From assembly GCF_017815515.1 (NCBI RefSeq), contig NZ_CP072611.1, forward strand, positions 620,001 through 684,000: 64,000 bases of DNA, in the 5' to 3' direction. How positions within the stretch are numbered: position 1 is the first letter of the stretch; each line of letters starts with the position of its first letter. This document shows, piece after piece, positions 17,315-25,450 of this stretch. Made by a program: the position numbers and the translations under genes. The DNA comes from Aureimonas populi. GTDB lineage: Bacteria > Pseudomonadota > Alphaproteobacteria > Rhizobiales > Rhizobiaceae. The notes under the pieces were generated by a model. That model saw nothing but the letters and a program-made list of their open reading frames with translations. It was not told the DNA's origin and made no database searches.

Positions 17315-18384
17315 CAGGCAGCCCTTTCGAGAAACGGGATGGCAAGGTCGGAATCGAAGGCGAGGAGATACGGCTCGCCCTCGGCATAGGGCTCGGGCAG
17401 CGCGGTACCCACGGGTGCGACCACCTGTAGAAGCGCGCCGTCCCCCGTGCGGAAGAAGGAGAGCGTCGAGGCGCCCGTGAACTCGCTCGCCACGAACCGC
17501 GCGGGGATGCCTTCTGCGCCTGAAGCGGCCGGCAGGACACGGATGCGGTCGAAGCGCAGCGCCACCTCGATCGGCGCACCGGAGGGCACCGCGACACCGC
17601 CCGGCAACGGGAAGCTCGCGGCGGGGAAGACGAAACGCCCGCCCTCGGCGCGGCCTTTCAGGATGTTGTAGGCGGCCAGGTGGCGCGCCACCTCGGCGTC
17701 GGCCGGGGTCTCGAAGAGTGCGGACGCCGGGCCGGACTGGGCGATGACGCCGCGCGAGAGGACGGCGACCGTTTCGCCCATCATCAGCGCTTCGCTCTCG
17801 CTGCCGGTGACGTGGAAGAAGGTGACCTTCAGCCGCTCGCGGATGGCGCGCAATTCATCGCACATGCGCTCGCGAAGATTGGCGTCAAGCGCGCCGAGCG
17901 GCTCGTCCAGAAGCACGAAGCCGGGCTCGGTGACGAGGGTGCGGGCGAGCGCCACGCGCTGGCGCTGGCCGCCGGAGACAGCCATCACCTTACGCTTCTC
18001 CAGCCCCTCCAGCCCCACGAGGCGCACCATATCAGCCACGCGCCCGGCGATCTCGTCCCTGCTCTCCAGGCGCCCCTTCGCCCGGTAGCGCAGGCCGAAG
18101 GCGATGTTCTGCTCGACGGTGAGGTGAGGGAAGAGAGCGAAGTTCTGGAACACGAAGCCGATACCGCGCTCGTGCGGCGGCGTGCCGTCGAGCCTTCGCC
18201 CGTCAAGACTGAGCGTGCCGGAATCGGGTTCGTCGAAGCCGGCAATGATGCGAAGGAGAGTGGTCTTGCCGCTGCCACTGGCGCCGAGCAGCGAAACGTA
18301 CCGGTCGTGCGGCAGGGAGAGGCTCAGCCCGTTGAGGGCCACCATGTCGCCGAAACTCTTGGAGACGGACGTCAGCGTGAGCAC
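17314..18384 (-). CDS. Polyamine-type ABC transporter ATPase (second copy, first gene of operon)
   Basis: A 356-residue ATPase with Walker A GASGSGKTT, Q-loop FQNFALFPH, a signature in the variant form VSGGQRQR, Walker [12 protein letters not shown] and a TOBE tail. The start codon is GTG at 18384, preceded by TGGAGGG. A 19-bp palindrome overlaps this ribosome site. It is the promoter-proximal gene of the twelve-gene operon that runs to the asparaginase fragment at 7876. Confidence 0.9.
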   Translation of the reverse strand: MLTLTSVSKSFGDMVALNGLSLSLPHDRYVSLLGASGSGKTTLLRIIAGFDEPDSGTLSLDGRRLDGTPPHERGIGFVFQNFALFPHLTVEQNIAFGLRYRAKGRLESRDEIAGRVADMVRLVGLEGLEKRKVMAVSGGQRQRVALARTLVTEPGFVLLDEPLGALDANLRERMCDELRAIRERLKVTFFHVTGSESEALMMGETVAVLSRGVIAQSGPASALFETPADAEVARHLAAYNILKGRAEGGRFVFPAASFPLPGGVAVPSGAPIEVALRFDRIRVLPAASGAEGIPARFVASEFTGASTLSFFRTGDGALLQVVAPVGTALPEPYAEGEPYLLAFDSDLAIPFLERAA

Positions 18385-18392
18385 CGGAGCCC

Positions 18393-18411
18393 TCCATAAA
18401 ACGATTATGGA
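18393..18411. promoter_or_regulatory. Palindromic operator over the ribosome site of the long operon
   Basis: A perfect inverted repeat, TCCATAA-AACGA-TTATGGA, ends 9 bases before the GTG start of the ATPase gene. The half site TTATGGAT recurs at 18521-18528. The divergent GntR-type regulator gene is the obvious candidate to bind here, but that is by position only. Confidence 0.6.
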
Positions 18412-18686
18412 TACAGAACTGTTTTTTACGATCTGCGCAAGTCCTGATCAGATACAAAAAACGTGCAATTCGTTCGCATTCTTCTGATTTGAGTCACTAA
18501 CGCCGGAAAATTATGCACTTATGGATTGCGATATGGCAGCATGATAACTGGATAGGCACTCCGCCAGGCATCCGGCAGTCGTCAGCCTTGGCCGCAAGAT
18601 GATCTTGTATTCCATAGCTCTTGATCGCATGGTTGAATTGCCCGTCGCGACTTGCCACAAACGCGGTCCACGCTGGATTCTCCGAG

Positions 18687-19682
18687 ATGAGTCGCCTGCC
18701 GCAGACAACGGAACGCCTTCCCCTCTTCCGCTCGGCAGCCGAGACCATCCGCCTCAACATCGACGAGGGTACGCTCTCGCCCGGGTTGGTGTTGCTGGAG
18801 GGCCCGATCGCGCGCCTCCTCAACATCTCCCGAAGCTCTGTGAAGCGGGCACTGGCGCTTCTTGAGGCGGACGGCCTCGTCAGCCGCTTTGACGGGCGCG
18901 GCTATCTCGTCGGCCCGCCCGGCCACCCGCTCGCCCCCGTGCGTGCCGATCTCGACGCGCTCGACCTCGTGATCGACGAGCCAGGGGCCGAAGGGCACGC
19001 GCGCCCAAGCTGGAAGCGCGTCCACGACCGGCTGGAGGGCGACATCGCTTCCTGCCTCGTCTTCGGCCGCTACCGCATCGTAGAGAACGACCTCGCGGAC
19101 CATTTCAAGGTGAGCCGCACCATGATCCGCGACGTGCTCGGCCGCCTTCAGGAACGGGGTATGGTAGCGAAGAACTCCACCTCGCGCTGGTTCACCGTGC
19201 CGCTCACCGCCCGCTCGATTCGCGACAAGTTCGAGCTGCGCGTCATCCTGGAGGGCGCGGCCCTGCGCGCGGCCGCCCCGTTCGTGGATCGCCTCGCCCT
19301 GCGCGCGCTCTGCTCGCGCATGGAGGCCGCCGAGAGAACAGTGACGACGCCGGAAGCCTGGTTCGACCTCGTGGAGAGCTTCGCCAGCCTCGCCATCCTT
19401 CCCGCCCCCAACGGCGACGTACGCCGGCTGGTCGCAAGCAACCGCAAGATGCTGCGCGCCTCGCAACGGGCGCTCTTCGCGCTCGGTCTTCCGGCCGACA
19501 CCTCCTCCATCCGCGAATTGAGGATGATCTCCGAACTCATCCTCGCCGACTCGGAGGCGGGCGCGGCCCGGATGCTCGAGACGCATCTTGCCAAGGCGTG
19601 TGAGCGCACCATCGCCCAGCTCAAGATCGTAGCCGTGCTTCCCCACCCCGGCCATCTCGCGCCCTACCTCATCGCGGCCTGA
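18687..19682 (+). CDS. GntR/FCD regulator with two winged-helix domains
   Basis: A 331-residue regulator (start MSRLPQTTERL at 18687; an earlier ATG at 18621 adds 22 non-homologous residues). Two GntR-like winged helices are visible in tandem. The first has LSPGLVLLEGPIARLLNISRSSVKRALALLEADGLV. The second has IVENDLADHFKVSRTMIRDVLGRLQERGMV. An all-helical FCD domain then follows (IRDKFELRVILEGAALRAAAP). Ordinary members have a single DNA-binding domain and about 230 residues. It is divergent from the ABC/SDR/CobW operon and converges on pxpC with a 14-base overlap. Confidence 0.85.
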   Translation: MSRLPQTTERLPLFRSAAETIRLNIDEGTLSPGLVLLEGPIARLLNISRSSVKRALALLEADGLVSRFDGRGYLVGPPGHPLAPVRADLDALDLVIDEPGAEGHARPSWKRVHDRLEGDIASCLVFGRYRIVENDLADHFKVSRTMIRDVLGRLQERGMVAKNSTSRWFTVPLTARSIRDKFELRVILEGAALRAAAPFVDRLALRALCSRMEAAERTVTTPEAWFDLVESFASLAILPAPNGDVRRLVASNRKMLRASQRALFALGLPADTSSIRELRMISELILADSEAGAARMLETHLAKACERTIAQLKIVAVLPHPGHLAPYLIAA

Positions 19683-20646
19683 ACGCGGCGCGAAGGCGAT
19701 CAAGGCGTCCTGCCTCCGCGGCACGCGCGGCCAGCGCTTCTTCCATGCTCACGCGCAGAAAGCGCGTCTTCGTGTTCGGCTGGAGCTGCCCGATGAGGTC
19801 CATGTCGGCCGAGATCACCGTGCCGAGCATGAAATAGCCGCCGCCTGACACCGCGTCGCGGTGGAGTACGATGGGCTCCGTGCCGCTCGGCACCTGGATG
19901 GAGCCGTAGGGGTAGCAGCTGTCCACGATGTTGGAAGGGTCCGAGCCCGCGCCGAAGGGCGGCTCGCGCTCCACGAACTCCACCGGGCTGCCGCCCCGGA
20001 AGCGGTAACCCATCCGGTCCGCCTCGGGCGCCACTTTCCATGTCTCCTCGAAGAAGCGGTCCAGCGCGGTGGACGTCAGGCGGTGCTCGTAGAGGCCGGG
20101 CAGGACGCGAAGGCTCGCCTCCGCGCCCATCGACCGGCGCATATCCTCATCGACACCTGGCCCCACCGCCACGACGCTGGGCTCCCCGAGCGGCACCACG
20201 TCACCAGCCGCGAGCGGGCGGCCCTTGAAGCCACCGAGCGCGCCGATGGCATAGGTCGAGCGGCTGCCCAGTTGCTCGGGAACATCGATGCCGCCGGCAA
20301 AGGCGATGATGATGCGCGCGCCCGCCTTCAGATAATCAAAGGAGAGCACCTGCCCCGCCTTGACCGGGATCGCGGTCCAACCGGGATGCTCCTTGCCGTC
20401 GATGCGCAGCGGCATCTCGGCGCCCGTCACGGCGATCACCGTCTCGGCGCGAAAGGCAAGCTTGGGGCCGACGAAGACGGCCTCCAGCGCGCCCGCGCCC
20501 TCCTCGTTGCCGACGAGAAGGTTGGCAGCACGTAGCGCGAAGCGGTCCATGGCGCCGGAGAGCGGGATGCCGAGATGAAAGTAGCCCGGCCGCCCCAGAT
20601 CCTGCACGCTTGTCTGAATACCGGGGTGGAGAACCTCAAACGCCAT
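19669..20646 (-). CDS. pxpC: 5-oxoprolinase/biotin-dependent carboxyltransferase subunit PxpC
   Basis: A 325-residue PxpC (KipA, AHS2) subunit. Landmarks are GIQTSVQDLGRPGYFHLGIPLSGAMDRFALR at the start, VTGAEMPLRIDG, and YGSIQVPSGTEPIVLHRDA with the conserved Pro-Ser-Gly and His-Arg-Asp. Together with PxpA and PxpB it hydrolyses 5-oxoproline to glutamate with ATP in known cases. The gene overlaps pxpB by 11 bases. The C-terminal end overlaps the convergent regulator gene. Confidence 0.92.
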   Translation of the reverse strand: MAFEVLHPGIQTSVQDLGRPGYFHLGIPLSGAMDRFALRAANLLVGNEEGAGALEAVFVGPKLAFRAETVIAVTGAEMPLRIDGKEHPGWTAIPVKAGQVLSFDYLKAGARIIIAFAGGIDVPEQLGSRSTYAIGALGGFKGRPLAAGDVVPLGEPSVVAVGPGVDEDMRRSMGAEASLRVLPGLYEHRLTSTALDRFFEETWKVAPEADRMGYRFRGGSPVEFVEREPPFGAGSDPSNIVDSCYPYGSIQVPSGTEPIVLHRDAVSGGGYFMLGTVISADMDLIGQLQPNTKTRFLRVSMEEALAARAAEAGRLDRLRAAFRPR

Positions 20647-21508
20647 GAATTACGGCCTCCAGACCAGCGTTGTAACCCGCGATATCTGTGTTGAATGCGC
20701 GAAGATCGAAGCGCACCTCGCGCATAAGGGGGCGGAAGCGGTTTTCTTCCACCTCGGCGACGATCCGGTCATACTCCTCGCGATCGACCGAGCGGAACTT
20801 CACGATGTCTCCCGGTCGGAAGAAGACCATGAAGTCGGAGAGATGCGCGGCCTTCTCCTGCGGATCGAAGATCGGCATCGGCGTGATGCCGAACATCTGG
20901 TAGCCTCCTGCCCCGCGCACCGAATAGATGCAGGAGAAGCATCCTCCGTAGCCAACCGTGTGCTTGGGCGTGTCAGTGCGTGGGCGCAGATACTTCGGCA
21001 CCTGAAGCTGCCGCTCGCGCTCCACCATCTGGTACATGAAAGGCAGGCCCGCCACGAAGCCAACCATCGAGACGAACCAGGGCGAGCCCGAATGAGCGCC
21101 GATGAAGTCGTCCACGCTGTCGTAGCCGTTGATGCGCGCGGCATATTCAAGATCGGTGCCCGATGGGTCCTGGTGCCGTTCGCGGAAGCGCATCAGCGTC
21201 TCGTGCGTCCACGGGTCGCGGTAGAAGACGGGCACCTCGATGAGGCGCGTGTCGATGACCGGCTCGGCTCCTTCTGCCTCCGCCTCGATCGCGCGCACCG
21301 TTTCCAGGATCGCATCCGGCGCGATCACGTCCGGGTCGAAGCGCACCTGGAAGGAAGCGTTGGCCGGGCAGATCTCCGTGACACCCTCGATCCTTTTCCC
21401 GGCGAGAATGCGCGTCATGGACAGGCTCTTGAAGAAGGCGTCGAGTGACATCTCCTCGGCAACCTCCACGAAGAGGTGCTCGTCGCCGCCGAACGTGTAT
21501 CGCACCAT
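20636..21508 (-). CDS. pxpB: 5-oxoprolinase subunit PxpB
   Basis: A 290-residue PxpB (KipI, AHS1) protein. The start is MVRYTFGGDEHLFVE at 21508; longer readings extend into accC. Family motifs include FVAGLPFMYQM, TPKHTVGYGGCFSCIYSVRGAGGYQMFG, and MPIFDPQ near the C terminus. The start codon shares one base with the stop of the biotin carboxylase gene. It forms the ATP-using complex with PxpC. It is longer than short PxpB (about 220 residues) because of an N-terminal lobe. Confidence 0.9.
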   Translation of the reverse strand: MVRYTFGGDEHLFVEVAEEMSLDAFFKSLSMTRILAGKRIEGVTEICPANASFQVRFDPDVIAPDAILETVRAIEAEAEGAEPVIDTRLIEVPVFYRDPWTHETLMRFRERHQDPSGTDLEYAARINGYDSVDDFIGAHSGSPWFVSMVGFVAGLPFMYQMVERERQLQVPKYLRPRTDTPKHTVGYGGCFSCIYSVRGAGGYQMFGITPMPIFDPQEKAAHLSDFMVFFRPGDIVKFRSVDREEYDRIVAEVEENRFRPLMREVRFDLRAFNTDIAGYNAGLEAVIHGV

Positions 21509-22884
21509 CAGGCCACCTCCTCTTGCCGCGTCAGCGGCGTGCGCTCCAGCCAATCCTCCAGCCAGCGCGTGTGTACCTGGCCGGCCCGAAGTTCCTCGCT
21601 GGCAGCGAGCGCGGCGTGGAGCGGCGCCGTGGTCTTCACGCCGCCGATCCGCAGCGCCGCCACCGCTTGGCCCATTCGGCTGATGGCCTCGGCGCGGTCA
21701 GCCCCGTGAACGACAAGCTTGCCGAGGAGCGAATCGTAGAAGGGCGGCACCGTGTAGCCGTCGTAGAGCATGGTGTCGAAACGGATGCCGGGGCCCTTCG
21801 GTACGGCGAGCCCATCCACGCGCCCCGGCTGCGGCGCGAAACCGGCGGCCGGATCTTCCGCGTTGATGCGGCACTCGACGGCGTGCCCTTCCAGGCGCAC
21901 ATCCTCCTGCCGGATAGACAGCCTCTCGCCACCGGCGATGCGGATCATCTCGGCGACAAGGTCGATGCCTGTCACCATCTCGGTCACGGGGTGCTCGACT
22001 TGGATGCGCGTGTTCACCTCGATGAAGTGAAAGCGCTCTTCATCCGGGTCGTAAAGATATTCCACGGTGCCTGCGCCCCGGTAGCCGACAGAGCGGCCGA
22101 GCGAGACGGCGCTTTCGCAAAGCGCCGCGCGCAGAGGGTCTGTAAGGCCGAAGGCCGGCGCCTCCTCCCATACCTTCTGGCGACGGCGCTGGACGGAGCA
22201 TTCGCGCTCGAAGCAATGGATCACGTTCTTGCCGTCGCCCAGGATCTGCACCTCGACATGGCGCGCACGGGGGATGAAGCGCTCGACATAGAGGCTACCG
22301 TCGCCGAAAGCGGCCAGCGCCTCGGCGCTCGCCTGCGCGAACTGGGTCTCGAAGGCGCCTGCGTCGGAGACGATGCGGATGCCCCGCCCACCCCCGCCGG
22401 CTGCGGCCTTGATCATCACCGGAAAGCCCATTGTTGCGGCCAGTTCGCGGGCGACGCGCGCATCAGCGATTCGCCCCTCGCTGCCCGGCACGGTGGGAAC
22501 GCCCGCCCGGCGCGCGGCCTCGCGCGCGGCTACTTTGTCCCCGAGGAGACGAATCGCCTGCGCCGACGGACCGACGAAAACAAGGCCGGCAGCCTCCACG
22601 CTTTGCGCAAAATCGGCGTTCTCGGCGAGGAAGCCATAACCCGGATGGATAGCGTCGGCGCCATGCCCCTTCGCGGCCTCGATGATGGCGGCGCCGTTCA
22701 AATAGGACTTGGCGGCGGGCGGCGGGCCGATGAGCACGGCTTCGTCGGCCATGCGCACGGCGAGCGAGTCCGCGTCGGCGGCGCTGTAGGCCTGCACGGT
22801 GCGAATGCCAAGTGCCTTCGCCGCGCGCAGGATACGCACCGCGATCTCACCGCGGTTGGCGACGAGGAGGGAGCCGATCGCCAT
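21508..22884 (-). CDS. accC: Biotin carboxylase subunit AccC-like
   Basis: A 458-residue biotin carboxylase. It opens LLVANRGEIAVRILRAAKALGIRTV and has the ATP-grasp Gly loop AAAGGGGRGIRIV, the catalytic ECSVQRRRQK and EVNTRIQVEHPVTEMVTGIDLV. Full length for the family. It sits between accB and pxpB, so it likely serves the Pxp-type complex and is not the fatty-acid synthesis copy, for which accB would be longer and the pxp genes absent. Confidence 0.92.
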   Translation of the reverse strand: MAIGSLLVANRGEIAVRILRAAKALGIRTVQAYSAADADSLAVRMADEAVLIGPPPAAKSYLNGAAIIEAAKGHGADAIHPGYGFLAENADFAQSVEAAGLVFVGPSAQAIRLLGDKVAAREAARRAGVPTVPGSEGRIADARVARELAATMGFPVMIKAAAGGGGRGIRIVSDAGAFETQFAQASAEALAAFGDGSLYVERFIPRARHVEVQILGDGKNVIHCFERECSVQRRRQKVWEEAPAFGLTDPLRAALCESAVSLGRSVGYRGAGTVEYLYDPDEERFHFIEVNTRIQVEHPVTEMVTGIDLVAEMIRIAGGERLSIRQEDVRLEGHAVECRINAEDPAAGFAPQPGRVDGLAVPKGPGIRFDTMLYDGYTVPPFYDSLLGKLVVHGADRAEAISRMGQAVAALRIGGVKTTAPLHAALAASEELRAGQVHTRWLEDWLERTPLTRQEEVA

Positions 22885-22889
22885 GCTGC

Positions 22890-23132
22890 TCAGTCCTCCA
22901 CCTCAGCAAGGACCTGCCCCGCCATGATCGCATCTCCGTCCTCAGCGAGGAAGGCGAGCGCAGCACCGCCGACTTCTGCCTTCACCTCGTGGAAGCTCTT
23001 CATCACCTCGATGAGTCCCACCACCTCGCCCGGCGAAAGGGGGTCTCCGTCCGCCTTGAAAGGCGGGGTGTCCGGCGAGGGACGGCGGTAAAACACGCCG
23101 GGCATGGGGGCACGGATCTCGAGCTTGGGCAT
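22890..23132 (-). CDS. accB: Minimal biotin carboxyl carrier protein
   Basis: An 80-residue biotinyl domain with nothing else. It starts MPKLEIRAPMPGVFYRRPSP (GAGG seven bases upstream) and has the biotin site EVMKSF (Lys near 44). Usual AccB proteins have about 150 residues with a Pro/Ala linker; here the linker and N-terminal part are absent. It lies 5 bases before accC and 13 after pxpA. It carries CO2 for the biotin carboxylase in the same operon. Confidence 0.88.
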   Translation of the reverse strand: MPKLEIRAPMPGVFYRRPSPDTPPFKADGDPLSPGEVVGLIEVMKSFHEVKAEVGGAALAFLAEDGDAIMAGQVLAEVED

Positions 23133-23145
23133 GGCGTGTCCTCGT

Positions 23146-23910
23146 CTAGTTCTGGGAAACAGGGCGGATGTCGATGCCGGCACCGTCCAGCCGCTCGCGT
23201 ATGGCGCGGGCGATCTCGGTTGAGCCTGGCGTGTCGGAATGGAAGCAGACGGACTCGAAGACGATATCCACCTCGCGCCCCGTCACCGCCGTCACCCGCC
23301 CCTCTCGGCAGGCCTTCAGCACCTTGTCGGCGATAGCGGCCGGATCGAGAGCGCCGACGCGCCGCGTGAAGACGATGGCACCGTCCTCGCCGTAGTCGCG
23401 ATCGGCAAAGAACTCGCGCACGACCGGATGACCGGCCTCGCGCGCGATCCGGCATGTGTGCGAGACGTCCATGCAAAATATCGGCGTGTCAGGGCGCGCC
23501 ATGCGCATATAATCGATGAAGAGAGCGGACATTGCCTCGCTGCGGGCCAATTCCATGTAGAGTGCCCCGTGCGGCTTGACGTGGGCGAGCGCATCACCGC
23601 TCCGGCGCGCGAACTCGGCGACCGCCCCCACCTGATAGACGATATCGTTGACGAACTCCTCCGGCAGACCCTCCATACGCCGGCGCCCGAAGCCCTTGAG
23701 GTCAGGAAAACCCGGATGGGCCCCGATCGCGACCCCGTTCTCGACCGCCAGCGCGACGGTGCTCGCGATGAGGTCAGGATCGCCCGCATGGAAGCCTGCG
23801 GCGATATTGGCGGAGCTGATCAGCGACATCAGCGCCGCGTCGTCGGCTCCGCCGAGGCGCCAAACCCCGAAGCGCTCGCCCATGTCGCAATTGATATCTA
23901 CCGCCTGCAC
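23146..23910 (-). CDS. pxpA: 5-oxoprolinase subunit PxpA (LamB/YcsF family)
   Basis: A 254-residue LamB/YcsF-family protein. It starts MQAVDINCDMGERFGVW and has SSANIAAGFHAGDP, GAHPGFPDLKGFGRR, HVKPHGALYM, and the tail motif VCFHSDTPGS. These Asp/His clusters form the metal-containing active site of the 5-oxoprolinase PxpABC. It is the first gene of the operon and divergent from a LysR gene. The substrate may be 5-oxoproline or another small lactam. Confidence 0.93.
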   Translation of the reverse strand: MQAVDINCDMGERFGVWRLGGADDAALMSLISSANIAAGFHAGDPDLIASTVALAVENGVAIGAHPGFPDLKGFGRRRMEGLPEEFVNDIVYQVGAVAEFARRSGDALAHVKPHGALYMELARSEAMSALFIDYMRMARPDTPIFCMDVSHTCRIAREAGHPVVREFFADRDYGEDGAIVFTRRVGALDPAAIADKVLKACREGRVTAVTGREVDIVFESVCFHSDTPGSTEIARAIRERLDGAGIDIRPVSQN

Positions 23911-23968
23911 GTTCGCCCGGATCCTTCTTCGCTAGGGTGGAAGGAGGCTAGAAAATCATCGGCCTCTT

Positions 23969-23985
23969 TGAAAATTCTATTTTCA
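23969..23985. promoter_or_regulatory. LysR-type operator between pxpA and the LysR gene
   Basis: A perfect palindrome TGAAAAT-TCT-ATTTTCA that also fits the T-N11-A rule of LysR regulators. It lies 58 bases before pxpA and 48 before the LysR gene, the normal place for shared control. Confidence 0.65.
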
Positions 23986-24033
23986 CGCGGTAAGCTATCG
24001 TAAAAACAGAACGTCGCCCGCCTCAGGTCAGCC

Positions 24034-24978
24034 ATGCTTACCCTGCGCCAACTCCGCTATTTCGTTGCCACGGCGGAGCTGGGCCAGATCTCGCAGGCTG
24101 CCGTGGAGCTCTCGATCTCGCAATCGGCGGTCACCACCGCGATCCGCGACCTTGAGAGAGGCATCGAAGTGGAGCTGTTCCGGCGCTCACCCTCCGGCAT
24201 GGAGCTGACCCCTTCGGGGCGAGAATTTCTCTTCCATGCCTACGACATCCTGCAAAAGGTAGAGGAGGCAAGCACGCTGCGTCTCCCCTCGGCGGCCATC
24301 GAGGGGCACCTGTCAGTGGCGGCCACCTACACCGTGATCGGCTACTTTCTGCCCAACCATCTGCACCGACTGCGACGCTCCTATCCGGGCCTCGACATCC
24401 GGCTGCATGAGACCGACCGGCAGTCCATCGAGGCCGGACTTACGGACGGGCGGTTCGACATCGCGGTGCTTCTCACCTCGAACGTGAACGATCTGCGCAT
24501 TGCCGCAGAGCGCGTGGTCGCCTCACCCCGCCGTCTCTGGCTCACCTCGCGCCATCCGCTGCTCAAACGCGATTCGCTAGGCTTGCAGGACCTTTTGCAC
24601 GAGCCCTACATCATGCTCACCGTCGACGAGGCGGAGGAGAGTTCGGTCCGCTACTGGCGCGCGGCCCAGATGGAACCCAACGTCGCGCTGCGCACCTCGT
24701 CCGTGGAGGCAGTGCGCTCGCTCGTGGCCAGCGGACAAGGTGTAGCCATCCTGTCCGACATGGTCTACCGCCCTTGGTCGCTGGAGGGCCAACGCTTGGA
24801 GACGGTAGTGCTCAACGACCAGGTGCCGACCATGGATGTCGGCCTTGCCTGGAGCCGCGAGAGCGGACTGACCCGCACGGCCGAAGCGTTCCGCGACTAT
24901 TTCCGGCAGGCCTACCAGTCGCCGAGGGTGCGCAGCTTGACGGCCGCCGGCCGTGACAGTGCCCTGCCCCTCACTTAA
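24034..24978 (+). CDS. LysR-family regulator of the pxp/acc operon
   Basis: A 314-residue LysR regulator. The N-terminal helix-turn-helix reads MLTLRQLRYFVATAELGQISQAAVELSISQSAVTTAIRDLE. A two-lobed effector domain follows from about residue 92 (GHLSVAATYTVIGYFLPNHL). It diverges from pxpA with a palindrome between them. It probably responds to 5-oxoproline or a related lactam (inference from context). Confidence 0.92.
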   Translation: MLTLRQLRYFVATAELGQISQAAVELSISQSAVTTAIRDLERGIEVELFRRSPSGMELTPSGREFLFHAYDILQKVEEASTLRLPSAAIEGHLSVAATYTVIGYFLPNHLHRLRRSYPGLDIRLHETDRQSIEAGLTDGRFDIAVLLTSNVNDLRIAAERVVASPRRLWLTSRHPLLKRDSLGLQDLLHEPYIMLTVDEAEESSVRYWRAAQMEPNVALRTSSVEAVRSLVASGQGVAILSDMVYRPWSLEGQRLETVVLNDQVPTMDVGLAWSRESGLTRTAEAFRDYFRQAYQSPRVRSLTAAGRDSALPLT

Positions 24979-25080
24979 CGAAACCGGCCCGTGAAGATGG
25001 TCGCTGCGGGATGCGTATTCAGGATTGACCGACGATGCAGTGGGCCAGGATTGACGCGGCGATCGCGAGAAGCGGTTCAA

Positions 25081-25368
25081 TCAGAGCGAGCCAACGCGGC
25101 GTCGGCCGGAAGGCGCGCCAGTCTCGCTTGCGATAGCCGGTCCGTAGGCGCCCAGGAGCGCGGCGATGGCGGTGAGCACCAGCGCCTCTTCCCAGTAGAG
25201 CCCCTTCACGAGCGAAAAGAGGGCGCCGGCCAGCAACAGGGCGATAGCCACGATGCGTGCCAGCGCCAGGCGCAGTTGGAGGCCGCGCGCGACGATGACG
25301 AGCGGGAGGCCGCTGAAGGCCGAGGGGCGGGCGGTGAGAACGCCGAGCGCGGCGATGGCTTGCCTCAC
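25081..25368 (-). pseudogene. Membrane fragment resembling an MprF/LPG-synthase core
   Basis: About 95 residues, opening at a GTG and ending in TGA. They contain ARGLQLRLALARIVAIALLLAGALFSLVKGLYWEEALVL, a helix-loop-helix pattern of the membrane part of MprF-type lysyl-phosphatidylglycerol synthases, where LLSLLKGLDYEEA is common. The full protein has over 800 residues, so both ends are missing. Nothing recognisable continues into 24979-25080 or 25369-25450. A deletion remnant is likely; a small unrelated membrane protein is possible. Confidence 0.5.
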
Positions 25369-25408
25369 TCGGCTATCCGACTTTGGCGATCGGTCCGGGC
25401 AGGCCGGA

Positions 25409-25423
25409 GGTCTCTCGGAGACC
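25409..25423 (-). terminator. Possible terminator after trhO
   Basis: A short perfect hairpin GGTCTC-TCG-GAGACC lies 28 bases after the trhO stop. No T run follows on either strand, so this is weak. Confidence 0.3.
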
Positions 25424-25450
25424 GTTCTGTCGGCGTGCCCTCCAGGATCG

